A stretch of DNA of 64,000 nucleotides from assembly GCF_003063575.1 (NCBI RefSeq), contig NZ_NESC01000006.1, positions 214,286-278,285 of the forward strand. The letters run 5' to 3'. A program made the translations under genes and the position numbers. Shown here piece by piece: positions 45,441 through 53,824 of the stretch (within the stretch, counting starts at the first letter, position 1; each line of letters starts with the position of its first letter). This DNA comes from Limnohabitans sp. Jir72. GTDB lineage: Bacteria > Pseudomonadota > Gammaproteobacteria > Burkholderiales > Burkholderiaceae_C. The notes beneath the pieces were generated by a model. It searched no databases. It saw only the letters and a list, made by a program, of their open reading frames with translations, and was not told the origin of the DNA.

Positions 45441-46319
45441 CTAGTCAAGCAATGCGGCCAGTCCCAATTCGGGCTCGAAGCGTTTGTTTTTGAACATCAA
45501 ACGGCTGGGTCCGGGGAAGGCGGGCGCGGCTATCGAGTGCCGTGGGTCGCCTGGGTAGCAGATGGTCCGGATGCCGTCCTGGTCAAAAGGCTCGGGCTGC
45601 ACCACCGGCGGTTTGCGGTTTCGGGCTTCGGCCAGAGCGCTTTGGGCATGGGCATGCCGAGACAGGTGAACCAGACTCATGATTTGTGGCGGGGCCAGCT
45701 CGATCTCATGGTTCCAATAACGCAGCAGGGCTTCGCGCGGGCCGATCCACAGGGTTTCGGTGGTTTCGTGCTCGTCGTGGCGAGCGGTTTGGTCCGCAGG
45801 CACTTGCGTGATGAAAAAACGGGTGTCAAAGCGCTTGTTGGTCACCGAGGCCTGCTTGGGCGTGATCCAACGGGTCCAAGGCACCAGGGCTTCGGTTTTC
45901 AGTGTCAAGGCGTGGGCTTGCAAAGCCTCAGACCAACTTTGACCGCTGGCCAGGCTCGTTTGCAGGGCGCTCAAGTCGGCGCTGCCATTTTCGGTCTGGC
46001 CGAGCAAGACGCGGCATTCTTCAAAGGCTTCGCGCATCGCCGCCACAAACAGGCCGCCCGCTTTGGCATGGGGCAATTCGGGCTCTGCCAGCCGCGCATG
46101 CAGGTGCTCACTGCCTTGGCTCAAACGCGACAAGATATCAGGATGCTGATCGGCTGCGTCCAGCTTGCCGCCTGGAAAGACATAGGCCCCGCCCAACACA
46201 TTGGAGGCCTGATGACGCCTGAGCAGCAAAACCTGCAGGCCATTGGCCGTGTCGCGCAGCAAAACGACGGTGGCGGCGTCTGCAGGGGGCGTGGTGATGA
46301 TGTCGGTGTTCAGTTCCAT
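45441..46319 (-). CDS. NUDIX hydrolase (NUDT19/NUDT7-like)
   Basis: A 292-residue NUDIX protein. The NUDIX box is extended: GGAYVFPGGKLDAADQ starts it and REAFEECRVLLG ends it, separated by a long insertion of about 40 residues, as in the coenzyme A/acyl-CoA-hydrolysing NUDT7/NUDT19 group. A role in hydrolysing CoA esters or nucleotide sugars is therefore plausible. The ATG at 46319 is preferred over a GTG 15 bases earlier. It is divergent from the SDR gene at 46.5 kb. Confidence 0.8.
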   Translation of the reverse strand: MELNTDIITTPPADAATVVLLRDTANGLQVLLLRRHQASNVLGGAYVFPGGKLDAADQHPDILSRLSQGSEHLHARLAEPELPHAKAGGLFVAAMREAFEECRVLLGQTENGSADLSALQTSLASGQSWSEALQAHALTLKTEALVPWTRWITPKQASVTNKRFDTRFFITQVPADQTARHDEHETTETLWIGPREALLRYWNHEIELAPPQIMSLVHLSRHAHAQSALAEARNRKPPVVQPEPFDQDGIRTICYPGDPRHSIAAPAFPGPSRLMFKNKRFEPELGLAALLD

Positions 46320-46470
46320 GGGGCAGGGTGTCAAGCGGGTAACAGAGGCAGAGCTCGGGCTGATTTACAGTGGTCTGCAAACAGGCGTGTGTTCATGGCT
46401 TCAGATTAGCAGATGGCTGTGAGCAGACCTGTCACCGACTGAACCCCAGCATTTCACAAGGAAGATTTTC

Positions 46471-47382
46471 ATGAACATCGATTTCAAAGGCCGCGTGGCC
46501 ATCGTCACAGGCGCAGGCGGCGGCTTGGGCAAACAACACGCGCTGGCGCTGGCCGCCCGTGGGGCCAAAGTCGTCGTCAACGACCTGGGCGGTGATGTGC
46601 ACGGCGTGGGCGGCTCGGTGTCCGCCGCGCAGGCCGTGGTCGATGAAATCCGCGCTGCCGGTGGTGAGGCCATCGTCAACGGCGCATCGGTGACCGACTT
46701 TGCTGCCGTGCAGGCCATGGTCCAGCAGACCATGGACACGTGGGGCCGGGTCGACATTCTGGTCAACAACGCGGGCATCCTGCGCGACAAGAGCTTTGCC
46801 AAGATGGACTTGGCCGACTTCCGTCTGGTGGTCGATGTGCACCTGATGGGCGCGGTGCATTGCTCCAAGGCCGTCTGGCCCATCATGCAGGCACAAAACT
46901 ATGGCCGCATCGTCATGACCACGTCATCCAGCGGCCTGTATGGCAACTTTGGCCAGGCCAATTACGGCGCGGCCAAGATGGCGCTGGCGGGCCTGATGCA
47001 GACCCTGTCGATCGAAGGTGAGAAGAACAACATCCGCGTCAACTGCCTGGCCCCCACCGCCGCCACCCGCATGACCGAAGGCCTGATGCCCGAAGCCGTG
47101 CTCAAAGCCCTGGAGCCCCAGGCCGTGGTGCCCGCCATGCTGGTCATGGCCAGCGAGGACGCGCCCAACCGCACCATCATCTGTGCAGGCGCAGGCAGCT
47201 TTGAAGTGGCCCACATCACCTTGACCCAAGGCGTGCACTTGGGCCTGACCCCTGATACGCCTGAGCGCCTGGCGGCAGCCTTGGCTCAAGTGACCGATCG
47301 GCAAGGTGAGACCGTGCCATTGTCAGGCGCTGCGCAAGGCACGCTGGAAGTAGGCAAGGCCATGACAGCGCACGGCCAATGA
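46471..47382 (+). CDS. SDR-family oxidoreductase, 17-beta-HSD4/MFE-2-like
   Basis: A 303-residue classical SDR. The motif TGAGGGLGKQHALALAARGA, the insert NDLGGDVHGVGGS, NNAGILRDKSFAKMD, and YGAAK place it with the (3R)-hydroxyacyl-CoA dehydrogenase domain of multifunctional enzyme type 2. These act in beta-oxidation of branched or bile-acid-type side chains. Only the dehydrogenase domain is present, without hydratase or SCP domains. The ATG at 46471 has AAGGAAGA upstream. It ends before a 0.4-kb stretch with gene remains. Confidence 0.9.
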   Translation: MNIDFKGRVAIVTGAGGGLGKQHALALAARGAKVVVNDLGGDVHGVGGSVSAAQAVVDEIRAAGGEAIVNGASVTDFAAVQAMVQQTMDTWGRVDILVNNAGILRDKSFAKMDLADFRLVVDVHLMGAVHCSKAVWPIMQAQNYGRIVMTTSSSGLYGNFGQANYGAAKMALAGLMQTLSIEGEKNNIRVNCLAPTAATRMTEGLMPEAVLKALEPQAVVPAMLVMASEDAPNRTIICAGAGSFEVAHITLTQGVHLGLTPDTPERLAAALAQVTDRQGETVPLSGAAQGTLEVGKAMTAHGQ

Positions 47383-47439
47383 CAGGTTGCGCAATCCTCA
47401 GGTCTCGAGCGGCGCACATCGTTTGCAGCAGATGAGGCC

Positions 47440-47734
47440 TCACTCATAACGGAAATTGAACTCCTGCATGGCCACGACAGCTGAATGCGGAGGGACTACG
47501 GCCATTTCAATGGTCGGTGCGTTGCGCTCCACCACCATTTCAGGCATGAGAATCGAGGGTGGAGGTGATTTGACTTTGTGATGTTTGGGTGTTGACCTCA
47601 AGCTGACTTTGAGCAAAGCCTTATCCTTGAACTGACAGCATGTGTATTCAGTGCATTGTTTTGAGTTCTTGCGCGACCACCGTTGCCTGCGCCAGCACGG
47701 TCATGAGGCAACGAGCCAAATGATTTTGACGCAT
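47440..47734 (-). pseudogene. Possible frameshifted small protein gene
   Basis: Two minus-strand segments look like one broken small gene in the 0.4-kb gap (47383-47786). The first, from the ATG at 47734, gives 28 residues (MRQNHLARCLMTVLAQATVV, then AQELKTMH) and a stop at 47648-47650. In another frame, an open segment continues to 47440 with a normal protein-like composition (ILMPEMVVERNAPTIEMAVV, ending FRYE). Together they would encode about 98 residues. The gene is unrecognised, and the joining frameshift is inferred, not shown. The rest of the gap shows nothing else. Confidence 0.3.
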
Positions 47735-47786
47735 GCGATACATTGTTCCCATGGGATGGGTTGGGCTTTAAAAATCAGAAAGATCT

Positions 47787-49391
47787 ATGGACGAGCGTAA
47801 AAAGTCTTGGGTGGCGATTGGCAGTATTTGGCTTGTGTTACTGATTCTTGCCGCCATCAGGCCATTGTCTCTTCCAGATGAAGGCCGTTATGGTGACGTG
47901 GGTCGCTGGATGTTCATGTCAGGTGACTGGCTCATCCCCAAGCTTAACGGGATCCCATTTTTTCATAAACCGCCTTTGTTGTATTGGCTTCAAGCGGCAG
48001 TGTTCCATTTCACTGGTGTTCACGTGTGGACAGCAAGGCTGGTCGTTGCGGGACACGCCTTGGTCATGCTGGTTTGTCTCTACTTGGGGGTAAGACAAAT
48101 CAGGGGAGAGAACTTTGCACGAAAAGTGGTTCTTGTATTGGGCTGCAGTGTTGGATTTTTAATTGGGGGCCAGTTCCTAAATCACGATTTCTTAGTGGCA
48201 ACATGGATGACTGTTGCTACAGGTCTCTTTGCGTTGGCTTTTCAGTCACAAGAAAAGACAAATTTATTCTTGGCCAGACTGGGGTTTGTAGCCTGTGGTT
48301 TCGGATTTCTCAGCAAAGGCTTGATCGGCGTTGCTTTGCCCGGGCTGGTGATTTTCACTTGGTTGCTTGTCACCGGCCAAATTCGCAGGCTGTTGGACTT
48401 TCCGTGGTGCAGTGGATTGTTATTGTTTTTCGGTGTTGCACTGCCTTGGTTGGTCCGGGTTCAAAGTCAATTTCCGGATTTTTTGAATTACTTCATCATT
48501 GAGCAGCACTTTGCGCGCTTCAAAGGTACTCATTTCAACAATCCACAGCCTTGGTGGTTTTATCTGCCAGTCATTGCCATCTTCATGTTTCCATGGTTTT
48601 TTCTTGTTGCCTGGGATTTGATCAATCGACTAAAAGCCGGGTTCAATTTTGAAAATGTCCGGTGCATCCAAATTGACCGATGGACCGCGCTGCCTTGGAT
48701 TTGGTTTCTGGTCATTTTGCTTTTCTTTTCAATACCTCAATCCAAACTGGTGGGATATATTTTGCCCGCCATTCCACCAGTGGCGCTGTTGGTTGTTGAC
48801 AGCTGGGAGCGAATCACGGCAAACACAAAAGCAAGCGCGATTTGGTTTTGGTCTGTCTGTGCTTTGAGTGCATTGACTGCTGTAGGTGCCAATTTTCTGG
48901 CTCGGTACAACAGTCTGAAGGATGCCAGCTTGGACGTCGCGCATGTTCTGCATTGCAATTTCTACAGTGGTGATCGCGTCTATGTCGCTGGAGACTTCCC
49001 TCACGACCTTTCGTTTGAAAGCAACTTGCAACAGCCGATTTTGATTGTTCAAGATTGGGCTATTGCAAGAAAGACCGCAGTTGACGACTGGCGACGAATA
49101 TTTTTTGAAGGTGCTGACTTCGATCCTCTTGCAGGTCAAGTGCTCCAAGAGGTGCAGTCTTTAAACACGGTACAACAAGACGGACAGAGCTGGTTGGTGA
49201 CGCCAGCAGGGTTCCAATTGCAAAAAACGCCTCATTTATGGGACGTTGTTTACAAAGGAACTTCGTGGTGGCTCTGGCGTTCAGGCTACAGCCTAGCGGT
49301 CGATTTGACGGGGCCATCCACAGTTAACGCCGTCCTGCAGACATGCCAGTCGCCAATGATGAACAGGCGTGATCGGCGAATTGGAAACTGA
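47787..49391 (+). CDS. Glycosyltransferase family 39-like membrane protein (ArnT-type)
   Basis: A 534-residue polytopic membrane transferase of the ArnT/dolichyl-phosphomannose-dependent superfamily. The first periplasmic loop LPDEGRYGDVGRWM carries the acidic D31/E32 pair used by GT39/GT83 enzymes. FFHKPPLLYWLQAAVFH and GFGFLSKGLIGVALPG are standard early pieces. About 11 helices precede a soluble C-terminal domain. Such enzymes add undecaprenyl-linked sugars to lipid A or proteins. No arn or PEP-CTERM genes lie nearby. Codon use is lower in G+C than the preceding genes, marking the beginning of the accessory stretch. Confidence 0.87.
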   Translation: MDERKKSWVAIGSIWLVLLILAAIRPLSLPDEGRYGDVGRWMFMSGDWLIPKLNGIPFFHKPPLLYWLQAAVFHFTGVHVWTARLVVAGHALVMLVCLYLGVRQIRGENFARKVVLVLGCSVGFLIGGQFLNHDFLVATWMTVATGLFALAFQSQEKTNLFLARLGFVACGFGFLSKGLIGVALPGLVIFTWLLVTGQIRRLLDFPWCSGLLLFFGVALPWLVRVQSQFPDFLNYFIIEQHFARFKGTHFNNPQPWWFYLPVIAIFMFPWFFLVAWDLINRLKAGFNFENVRCIQIDRWTALPWIWFLVILLFFSIPQSKLVGYILPAIPPVALLVVDSWERITANTKASAIWFWSVCALSALTAVGANFLARYNSLKDASLDVAHVLHCNFYSGDRVYVAGDFPHDLSFESNLQQPILIVQDWAIARKTAVDDWRRIFFEGADFDPLAGQVLQEVQSLNTVQQDGQSWLVTPAGFQLQKTPHLWDVVYKGTSWWLWRSGYSLAVDLTGPSTVNAVLQTCQSPMMNRRDRRIGN

Positions 49392-49469
49392 TGTGCAGTT
49401 GCGCATCCACGGTGGCCGCAGTGGTGTGCCTGCCAGCCGAAGCCGTGTTCCAAGCCATGGTGTCTTCTG

Positions 49470-49609
49470 GGCAAGATCAACCCGAGGGGCACGTATTCGA
49501 CAAAATTCTCGTGGGCTCGAATGGCACCCTCCAATTGATTCACGCCACCAGCACCTAGGGCCAATTTGTTGGCCCGACTCAGTGACAGCAGGTCAGGCAG
49601 TATCGCCAT
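49470..49609 (-). pseudogene. MAPEG-family gene remnant
   Basis: On the minus strand the frame from 49609 downwards reads RANKLALGAGGVNQLEGAIR and then AHENFVEYVPLGLIL. This matches the conserved loop after the first helix of short MAPEG proteins (basic loop, then a run with Arg-Ala-His-x-Asn-Phe-x-Glu-Tyr-Val-Pro). The first helix is missing upstream, and after about 49470 the similarity ends in another frame. It is a short relict. The intact MAPEG gene at 8.0 kb is of a different subtype. Confidence 0.6.
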
Positions 49610-49662
49610 AACATTTGCTTGTTATGCTTTGGTGTGTTTCCAAAACTTATGAAATGTCATCC

Positions 49663-50316
49663 ATGGATATCAACGCTGACTACAGCCAAAGGGTCGTGAT
49701 CAATCACCATGATTTGCCTTGGATTTCCAGCCCGGCATCAGGGGTTGAGCGGCGGATGCTTGAGCGCACAGGCGACGAGGTCGCCAAAGCTACTTCCATT
49801 GTTCGCTATCAACCCGGATCTCAATTCCAAACCCACACCCATGAGTGGGGTGAAGAGATCTTGGTGTTGGATGGGGTTTTCAGTGATGAGACGGGCGACT
49901 ATCCCGCTGGCACCTACATCATGAATCCGCCTAGCTCTTCTCATGCACCCCATAGCCAAACAGGCTGCATTCTTTTTGTGAAGCTGCGCCACCTGGGGAC
50001 AGATCAAGTGGAGCGAGAGGTGGTGAACACGGCAACAGCGCCGTGGTTTCAAGGACTGGTGCCAGGACTGAACGTCATGCCGCTCATGCAACAAGGCAGT
50101 GGATCGACTTTGGTCAGGTGGGCGCCTCAAACCTATTTCAACCCACACAGACACTATGGAGGCGAAGAGATTTTCGTGGTCGATGGCGTGTTTGAAGATG
50201 AGCATGGCCGCTATCCGGCCGGCTCATGGATCAGGAGTCCCCACATGAGCTTGCACCAACCCTTCAGCAAAGAGGGGTGCACCATTTTTGTGAAGACGGG
50301 TCATCTGTGGAGTTGA
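49663..50316 (+). CDS. Double cupin protein (ChrR cupin-like)
   Basis: A 217-residue protein made of two related cupin modules, each with the pattern P-G-x-x-F/Y-x-x-H-x-H followed by G-x-E-E-I-x-V-L/V-D-G-V-F (THTHEWGEEILVLDGVF and PHRHYGGEEIFVVDGVF). The histidines and glutamate form a metal site. ChrR-type cupins serve as zinc-binding anti-sigma domains, and relatives act alone as sensors or enzymes. No sigma factor or the N-terminal anti-sigma domain is present. The start at 49663 begins with typical hydrophilic residues; an upstream TTG at 49615 is possible. Confidence 0.82.
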   Translation: MDINADYSQRVVINHHDLPWISSPASGVERRMLERTGDEVAKATSIVRYQPGSQFQTHTHEWGEEILVLDGVFSDETGDYPAGTYIMNPPSSSHAPHSQTGCILFVKLRHLGTDQVEREVVNTATAPWFQGLVPGLNVMPLMQQGSGSTLVRWAPQTYFNPHRHYGGEEIFVVDGVFEDEHGRYPAGSWIRSPHMSLHQPFSKEGCTIFVKTGHLWS

Positions 50317-50367
50317 TTCAGATGAAGTGTCCGGCGACAGCCGCTCAGTGTTGGTTTGCCTCAAGGA

Positions 50368-50440
50368 TCAAGGTGTGTTCTTGACCTCACGCGCCACCGC
50401 CTCGGCCACGTCAATCACCGCCATGGTGCAGCAACGGTCG
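50368..50440 (-). pseudogene. C-terminal remnant of a repeated gene (copy C)
   Basis: On the minus strand the segment ends MAVIDVAEAVAREVKNTP and a stop at 50368-50370. Two related ends lie at 54249 (MVVIELAEAVAREIKNTP) and 58093 (MAVIELAEAVAREFKNTP). Codons have diverged mainly at third positions, suggesting a once-coding sequence. The parent gene is not in the window and is unrecognised. This copy has the highest G+C. Confidence 0.55.
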
Positions 50441-50502
50441 ACTTGGAATGCCGGAGCCCCCATATATTTGGGTACCTGCCTCCACACGTTGTTGTCAAGA
50501 CG

Positions 50503-50575
50503 TCAATACTTCCCGGTCAGCATCAGCCCCAATGCTGACCATCTGAGCCATACCCGCTGTTAAGCCTGTTAGGGG
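50503..50575 (-). pseudogene. DUF6876 gene remnant
   Basis: The minus strand encodes a broken copy of the C-terminus of the DUF6876 gene found intact at 62597-62953. The nucleotides match over about 70 bp, including GGTCAGCATTGGG, with one base lost after it (frameshift) before LMLTG and the stop at 50503-50505. The surrounding gap 50317-50664 otherwise holds the copy C remnant and no gene. Confidence 0.6.
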
Positions 50576-50664
50576 TTCTAGATCGTCTATCGCGGCAAGA
50601 TCATCCGCATGACGATTCGTAGCCTTGAAGCCTGGTGCTTCACAAGAGGTAATCAAGATTCGTT

Positions 50665-51201
50665 ATGATCTTTGAAGCCTTGAGAGTATTTGTTGTATCC
50701 CAGATGATTGCACGTATGAACGATCCTGTTGAGATTTTGATGCGTGTGGCATGCGCTGCACTGGCGGGTATTTGTCTCGGCCTAAACCGTTGGTTGCATC
50801 ACAAATCAGCCGGTGTAAAAACCCATGCCTTAGTGGCTATTGGTTCAGCTACAGCTGTCATGGCTGTTTTGCCAGGTAATGGTTTTGATGGTCAAGTTAC
50901 GGCGGCACTGGAGGCTAGCAGCCGAGTGGTGCAAGGAATTTTGGCCGGTATAGGCTTTTTAGGAGCCGGTGTGATCATGCACAACGCTCGAGGCAAGCGC
51001 ATTCAAGGCCTAACCACGGCCGCCAGTATTTGGACGACTACAGTGTTGGGCGCTGCTTTTGGCCGGGGCTTGTTCATCATGCCCTTCATGGCATTGACTG
51101 CAGTTGGCCTATCTCTGCTGATGGGGAATTGGCTTGAACAGAAAATCGGAAAATTGATGAACCATGATCCAAGAAATGCAGATGAGGAAGATCGGCCATG
51201 A
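50665..51201 (+). CDS. MgtC/SapB family membrane protein
   Basis: A 178-residue membrane protein with the MgtC fold. The second segment ALAGICLGLNRWLHHKSAGVKTHALVAIGSA and the glycine-rich GILAGIGFLGAGVIMH are diagnostic, with the conserved TTAASIWTTTVLGAAFGRG afterwards (written here as separate short pieces: TTAASIWTTTVLG, AAFGRG). The family helps intracellular pathogens survive low magnesium and inhibits F-type ATPase in some; in free-living bacteria its role is unclear. Start choices are 50665, 50704 and 50716; the first has a distant GAGGT and is tentative. Confidence 0.85.
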   Translation: MIFEALRVFVVSQMIARMNDPVEILMRVACAALAGICLGLNRWLHHKSAGVKTHALVAIGSATAVMAVLPGNGFDGQVTAALEASSRVVQGILAGIGFLGAGVIMHNARGKRIQGLTTAASIWTTTVLGAAFGRGLFIMPFMALTAVGLSLLMGNWLEQKIGKLMNHDPRNADEEDRP

Positions 51202-51230
51202 AAAAAGCACAGGGTGCCGTGAGCACCTGA

Positions 51231-51413
51231 TCAGACGATCTTGCATGGGATCAATGCATCTTCGTTCAAAGCATATACAGCGCAAAGTCGGTGGTAGCCA
51301 TCGGCAATGATGACCTTGCCAAGTTCTGGAGCTCGTACTGACAGCAAAGGCGACAGAGGTAGGTTGGTGATGATTTTTCTTCGTGCGTCATTTGGTTTTG
51401 CAGGGACGACTGT
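51231..51413 (-). pseudogene. ParB-like nuclease-domain gene remnant (C-terminal part)
   Basis: After the stop of the SGNH hydrolase gene the same minus-strand frame continues open to a stop at 51231-51233. Its end reads LSPLLSVRAPELGKVIIADG and then YHRLCAVYALNEDALIPCKI. The ADGYHRLCA core is the conserved G-x-H-R site of ParB/Srx-like proteins. No start codon or N-terminal half is left, so this is a 5'-truncated relict cut at the SGNH gene end. Confidence 0.6.
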
Positions 51414-52352
51414 TTAGCGGGCAGGCAAACAACGTTGTGGTGTTTCGACGGCCAGATTTTCCAGAGGTGCCGTTTTGACAGGGTAAGACAACTTCAACTG
51501 TTCATAAGCCACTTGCTGCAACGCTTTGATCTGCGGGACCGACAATCCCAATTCAAAACCTGAGCACTCATTGCCACCCAACGCACGGGGGTCTTGCAAA
51601 GTCAATGCACCAAACACCACCAAGCCCTTGAGGTAGTAACCCGCCACGCTGGCGTGGTAGTGGTCATAGGTCCATAAATTCAACTTGCCTGGGTCAATAC
51701 CATCCAAGGAGTTGTTGTCAGCCACCCCTGCGTCCATCGCGCGGACCCAGGCTTCGCCCACTGGAATCACACCTTTGATCACCGGACTCGATTTGGCTGC
51801 CAAGTCATAGCCTGCCCTGACATCCTTGGCCATGTCGCCAATCGTCTTGCCATACCAAGCCCCTTTCGGTCCGTAAGTTTCATCGGCTCTTGGAAACGTC
51901 GCCTCTAAACGTAAATCGGCCTTGGGGTTTTTGGCTTGTAAGGCCTGCGCCAACTCCAAAGCAGTTTTCACCAACTGATCTGGATTGCCCGGTTTTTTAG
52001 CATCCAAAGTGCTAAAGCCATGGGCCACCACCATGTCCCATGGTTGTTGCGTGATCACACTCAATCGATTGAGCACATGCCAGTCAATGCCAGTCCCGCC
52101 TCGGGTTTCAATGGCGACGTCATAGTCCAGCCCCACTTGTTGCGTGAAAGACTTGAACAAGGCAGGTACACCACCTTGGCCTTCACGGTTCAAATCACGG
52201 ACCGTATCGGCACGGTAAAAACGAACTGCCGATCCGTGACCGTAGGTGAAACTGTTGCCAATAAAAAGCACGCTGGTGGCGGCCTGCGCAACGGGCGCAA
52301 TGCACACAAGTGAAGACGACAACAGCGCGGCGGCAATGGGATGAAATTTCAT
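51414..52352 (-). CDS. SGNH/GDSL-type exported hydrolase (DUF4886-like)
   Basis: A 312-residue exported esterase-like protein. The signal peptide MKFHPIAAALLSSSLVCIAP ends at AQA; the mature start has block I as VLFIGNSFTYGHG (nucleophile S34). The late DHYHASVAGYYLKGLVV holds the Asp/His pair of an SGNH hydrolase. DUF4886 proteins of this type are secreted and uncharacterised, with cell-wall glycan or ester substrates suspected. It overlaps none; the upstream gene of an alpha/beta hydrolase lies 26 bp before it on the same strand, so they are probably an operon. Confidence 0.8.
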   Translation of the reverse strand: MKFHPIAAALLSSSLVCIAPVAQAATSVLFIGNSFTYGHGSAVRFYRADTVRDLNREGQGGVPALFKSFTQQVGLDYDVAIETRGGTGIDWHVLNRLSVITQQPWDMVVAHGFSTLDAKKPGNPDQLVKTALELAQALQAKNPKADLRLEATFPRADETYGPKGAWYGKTIGDMAKDVRAGYDLAAKSSPVIKGVIPVGEAWVRAMDAGVADNNSLDGIDPGKLNLWTYDHYHASVAGYYLKGLVVFGALTLQDPRALGGNECSGFELGLSVPQIKALQQVAYEQLKLSYPVKTAPLENLAVETPQRCLPAR

Positions 52353-52377
52353 GATGTGCTTTCTGCAGAGATGTGCA

Positions 52378-53355
52378 TCAAAGAGACTGTAAAAACTCAA
52401 CGACACCCTTGACTGTTTTTGCCGTGGAGTCGGGGTTGTGACCTACGTGCGCGCCCAGGGCCAGACAAGGGTCGCTGTAGCTGAAAGGGATGCCACTTTG
52501 TGCATTGAACAATTCGCCCTTTGATTTTTCAATGAACTGGCAATTGCGTGTGCTTTGCGCTGATGGCACGGCCAACTTCTCCGGGGCAAGTGGGCTGTCG
52601 TAGCCATGTTGTGTGTTGGCAAACTCGGTCAGGCTGATGTCGACCCCCTTGGCCTTGAGCTCTGCCACATAGGCGCGGCAAGGCACCACGTTGACATAGT
52701 CGTCTGTGGTGCCATGAAAAAACCGCATGGGTGAACCCGTCAAATCTGTGTCACCCATGAAGCGCGTGTTGCAGGGGGTGTAGAGCCCAATGTGTGAGGC
52801 AAACTTGGCCGAGCTGCCATACATCGCTTTGAAACGAGTGGAGGCTGAAAAAACCGATGCCACTGCCCCTTTGGAAAAGCCCATGATGGAGATTTTGGAA
52901 GGTTCAATGCGGGGATGCTTGGCCAGCAAATCCAAGCCGCGATAAGCATCCACCATCATCGCCAAACTGTGCAGCAAGGTTTGGTCTTGAACGGTGCTGG
53001 TGACGCCCCGCCCTGAAAAGGTATCGATGACGAATGTGGCAATGCCCGCCTGGTTCAGCGCATGCACCCACAAGTCCATACTGCCGCTGATGCCGCCGCT
53101 GCCATGAACCAAGACAACAGCGGGAAATTTGGCTTTTTGGCCTTGCGGAATTCGCAACTCGGCAGCCAAAAGATGTGACTGCCCTTTGTTCGTTCCTTTT
53201 AAAAACTCATCGCCCGTGAGTGTTTGTGTTGCGAGTGGGTGCACCTCGATTCGGGCGGGTACGGAGGGGCTGACGGTCGGTTGCGCTTGTGTGGCTACGC
53301 TACACAAGGCCCAAAGCCCAACGCACAAAATCCATTTTCTAAAGGATTGATTCAT
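52378..53355 (-). CDS. Exported dienelactone-hydrolase-like alpha/beta hydrolase
   Basis: A 325-residue secreted alpha/beta hydrolase. After a signal peptide (ILCVGLWALCSVATQAQ) come the oxyanion region VLVHGSGGISGSMD, the nucleophile elbow GFSKGA, and the late acid/histidine pair DDYVN and HGYDSPL. The dienelactone hydrolase family is the nearest relation. The substrate is unknown. With the SGNH hydrolase 26 bp downstream it may form a secreted esterase pair. It stands before a 100-bp gap and the small Trp-rich gene. Confidence 0.85.
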   Translation of the reverse strand: MNQSFRKWILCVGLWALCSVATQAQPTVSPSVPARIEVHPLATQTLTGDEFLKGTNKGQSHLLAAELRIPQGQKAKFPAVVLVHGSGGISGSMDLWVHALNQAGIATFVIDTFSGRGVTSTVQDQTLLHSLAMMVDAYRGLDLLAKHPRIEPSKISIMGFSKGAVASVFSASTRFKAMYGSSAKFASHIGLYTPCNTRFMGDTDLTGSPMRFFHGTTDDYVNVVPCRAYVAELKAKGVDISLTEFANTQHGYDSPLAPEKLAVPSAQSTRNCQFIEKSKGELFNAQSGIPFSYSDPCLALGAHVGHNPDSTAKTVKGVVEFLQSL

Positions 53356-53455
53356 GGCTTGTCTCCTGCTTGTGCATTTGATTTTGTGAGTGCCTTGGTC
53401 TAGGCGGTGTCACCAATGCGCAGATTTCTTCGTGACATGTGGTGACGATGAAAAA

Positions 53456-53686
53456 TCAAACCCAACCTTGCCTCCAAACGCTGTCATCTTGCAATTCCCG
53501 CCAAGCAATCACCTGCACCGCCTTGGAAAATACCGCTTCGATTTCCACCAACTCAATGGGGTCGGTGGGCAGTTCAGGCTGAATCACTCGGCTGATCAAA
53601 AAGTGCTTTTGCTTGGCCGCAGGTTTGACGGCAGTCCATTTGCTCAGCAACAGTTTTTTGGGGTTCAGGGGGTTCAGGGGGTTCAT
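53456..53686 (-). CDS. Small Trp-rich protein (TIGR02450 family)
   Basis: A 76-residue protein of the TIGR02450 family. The core KKLLLSKWTAVKPAAKQKHF, the ELVEIEAV strand and the terminal WRELQDDSVWRQGWV are characteristic. The function is unknown. The 5' end carries a short tandem repeat (three similar 9-bp units, 53660-53686) coding for Asn-Pro-Leu units just after the start, so the N-terminus may vary between strains. Confidence 0.8.
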   Translation of the reverse strand: MNPLNPLNPKKLLLSKWTAVKPAAKQKHFLISRVIQPELPTDPIELVEIEAVFSKAVQVIAWRELQDDSVWRQGWV

Positions 53687-53824
53687 GGTTGTCTAGGGTA
53701 TTTGTGGGCATGCTTGGCGACCGACTGCAGTTGGAAAACCTCTGCAATGCCGCCGCGATGAGTTTCAATGCGCATGAAATCAAGCTGAATTATGGAGAAA
53801 CTCAAAGGCTGGTGTGCTGTCTGA

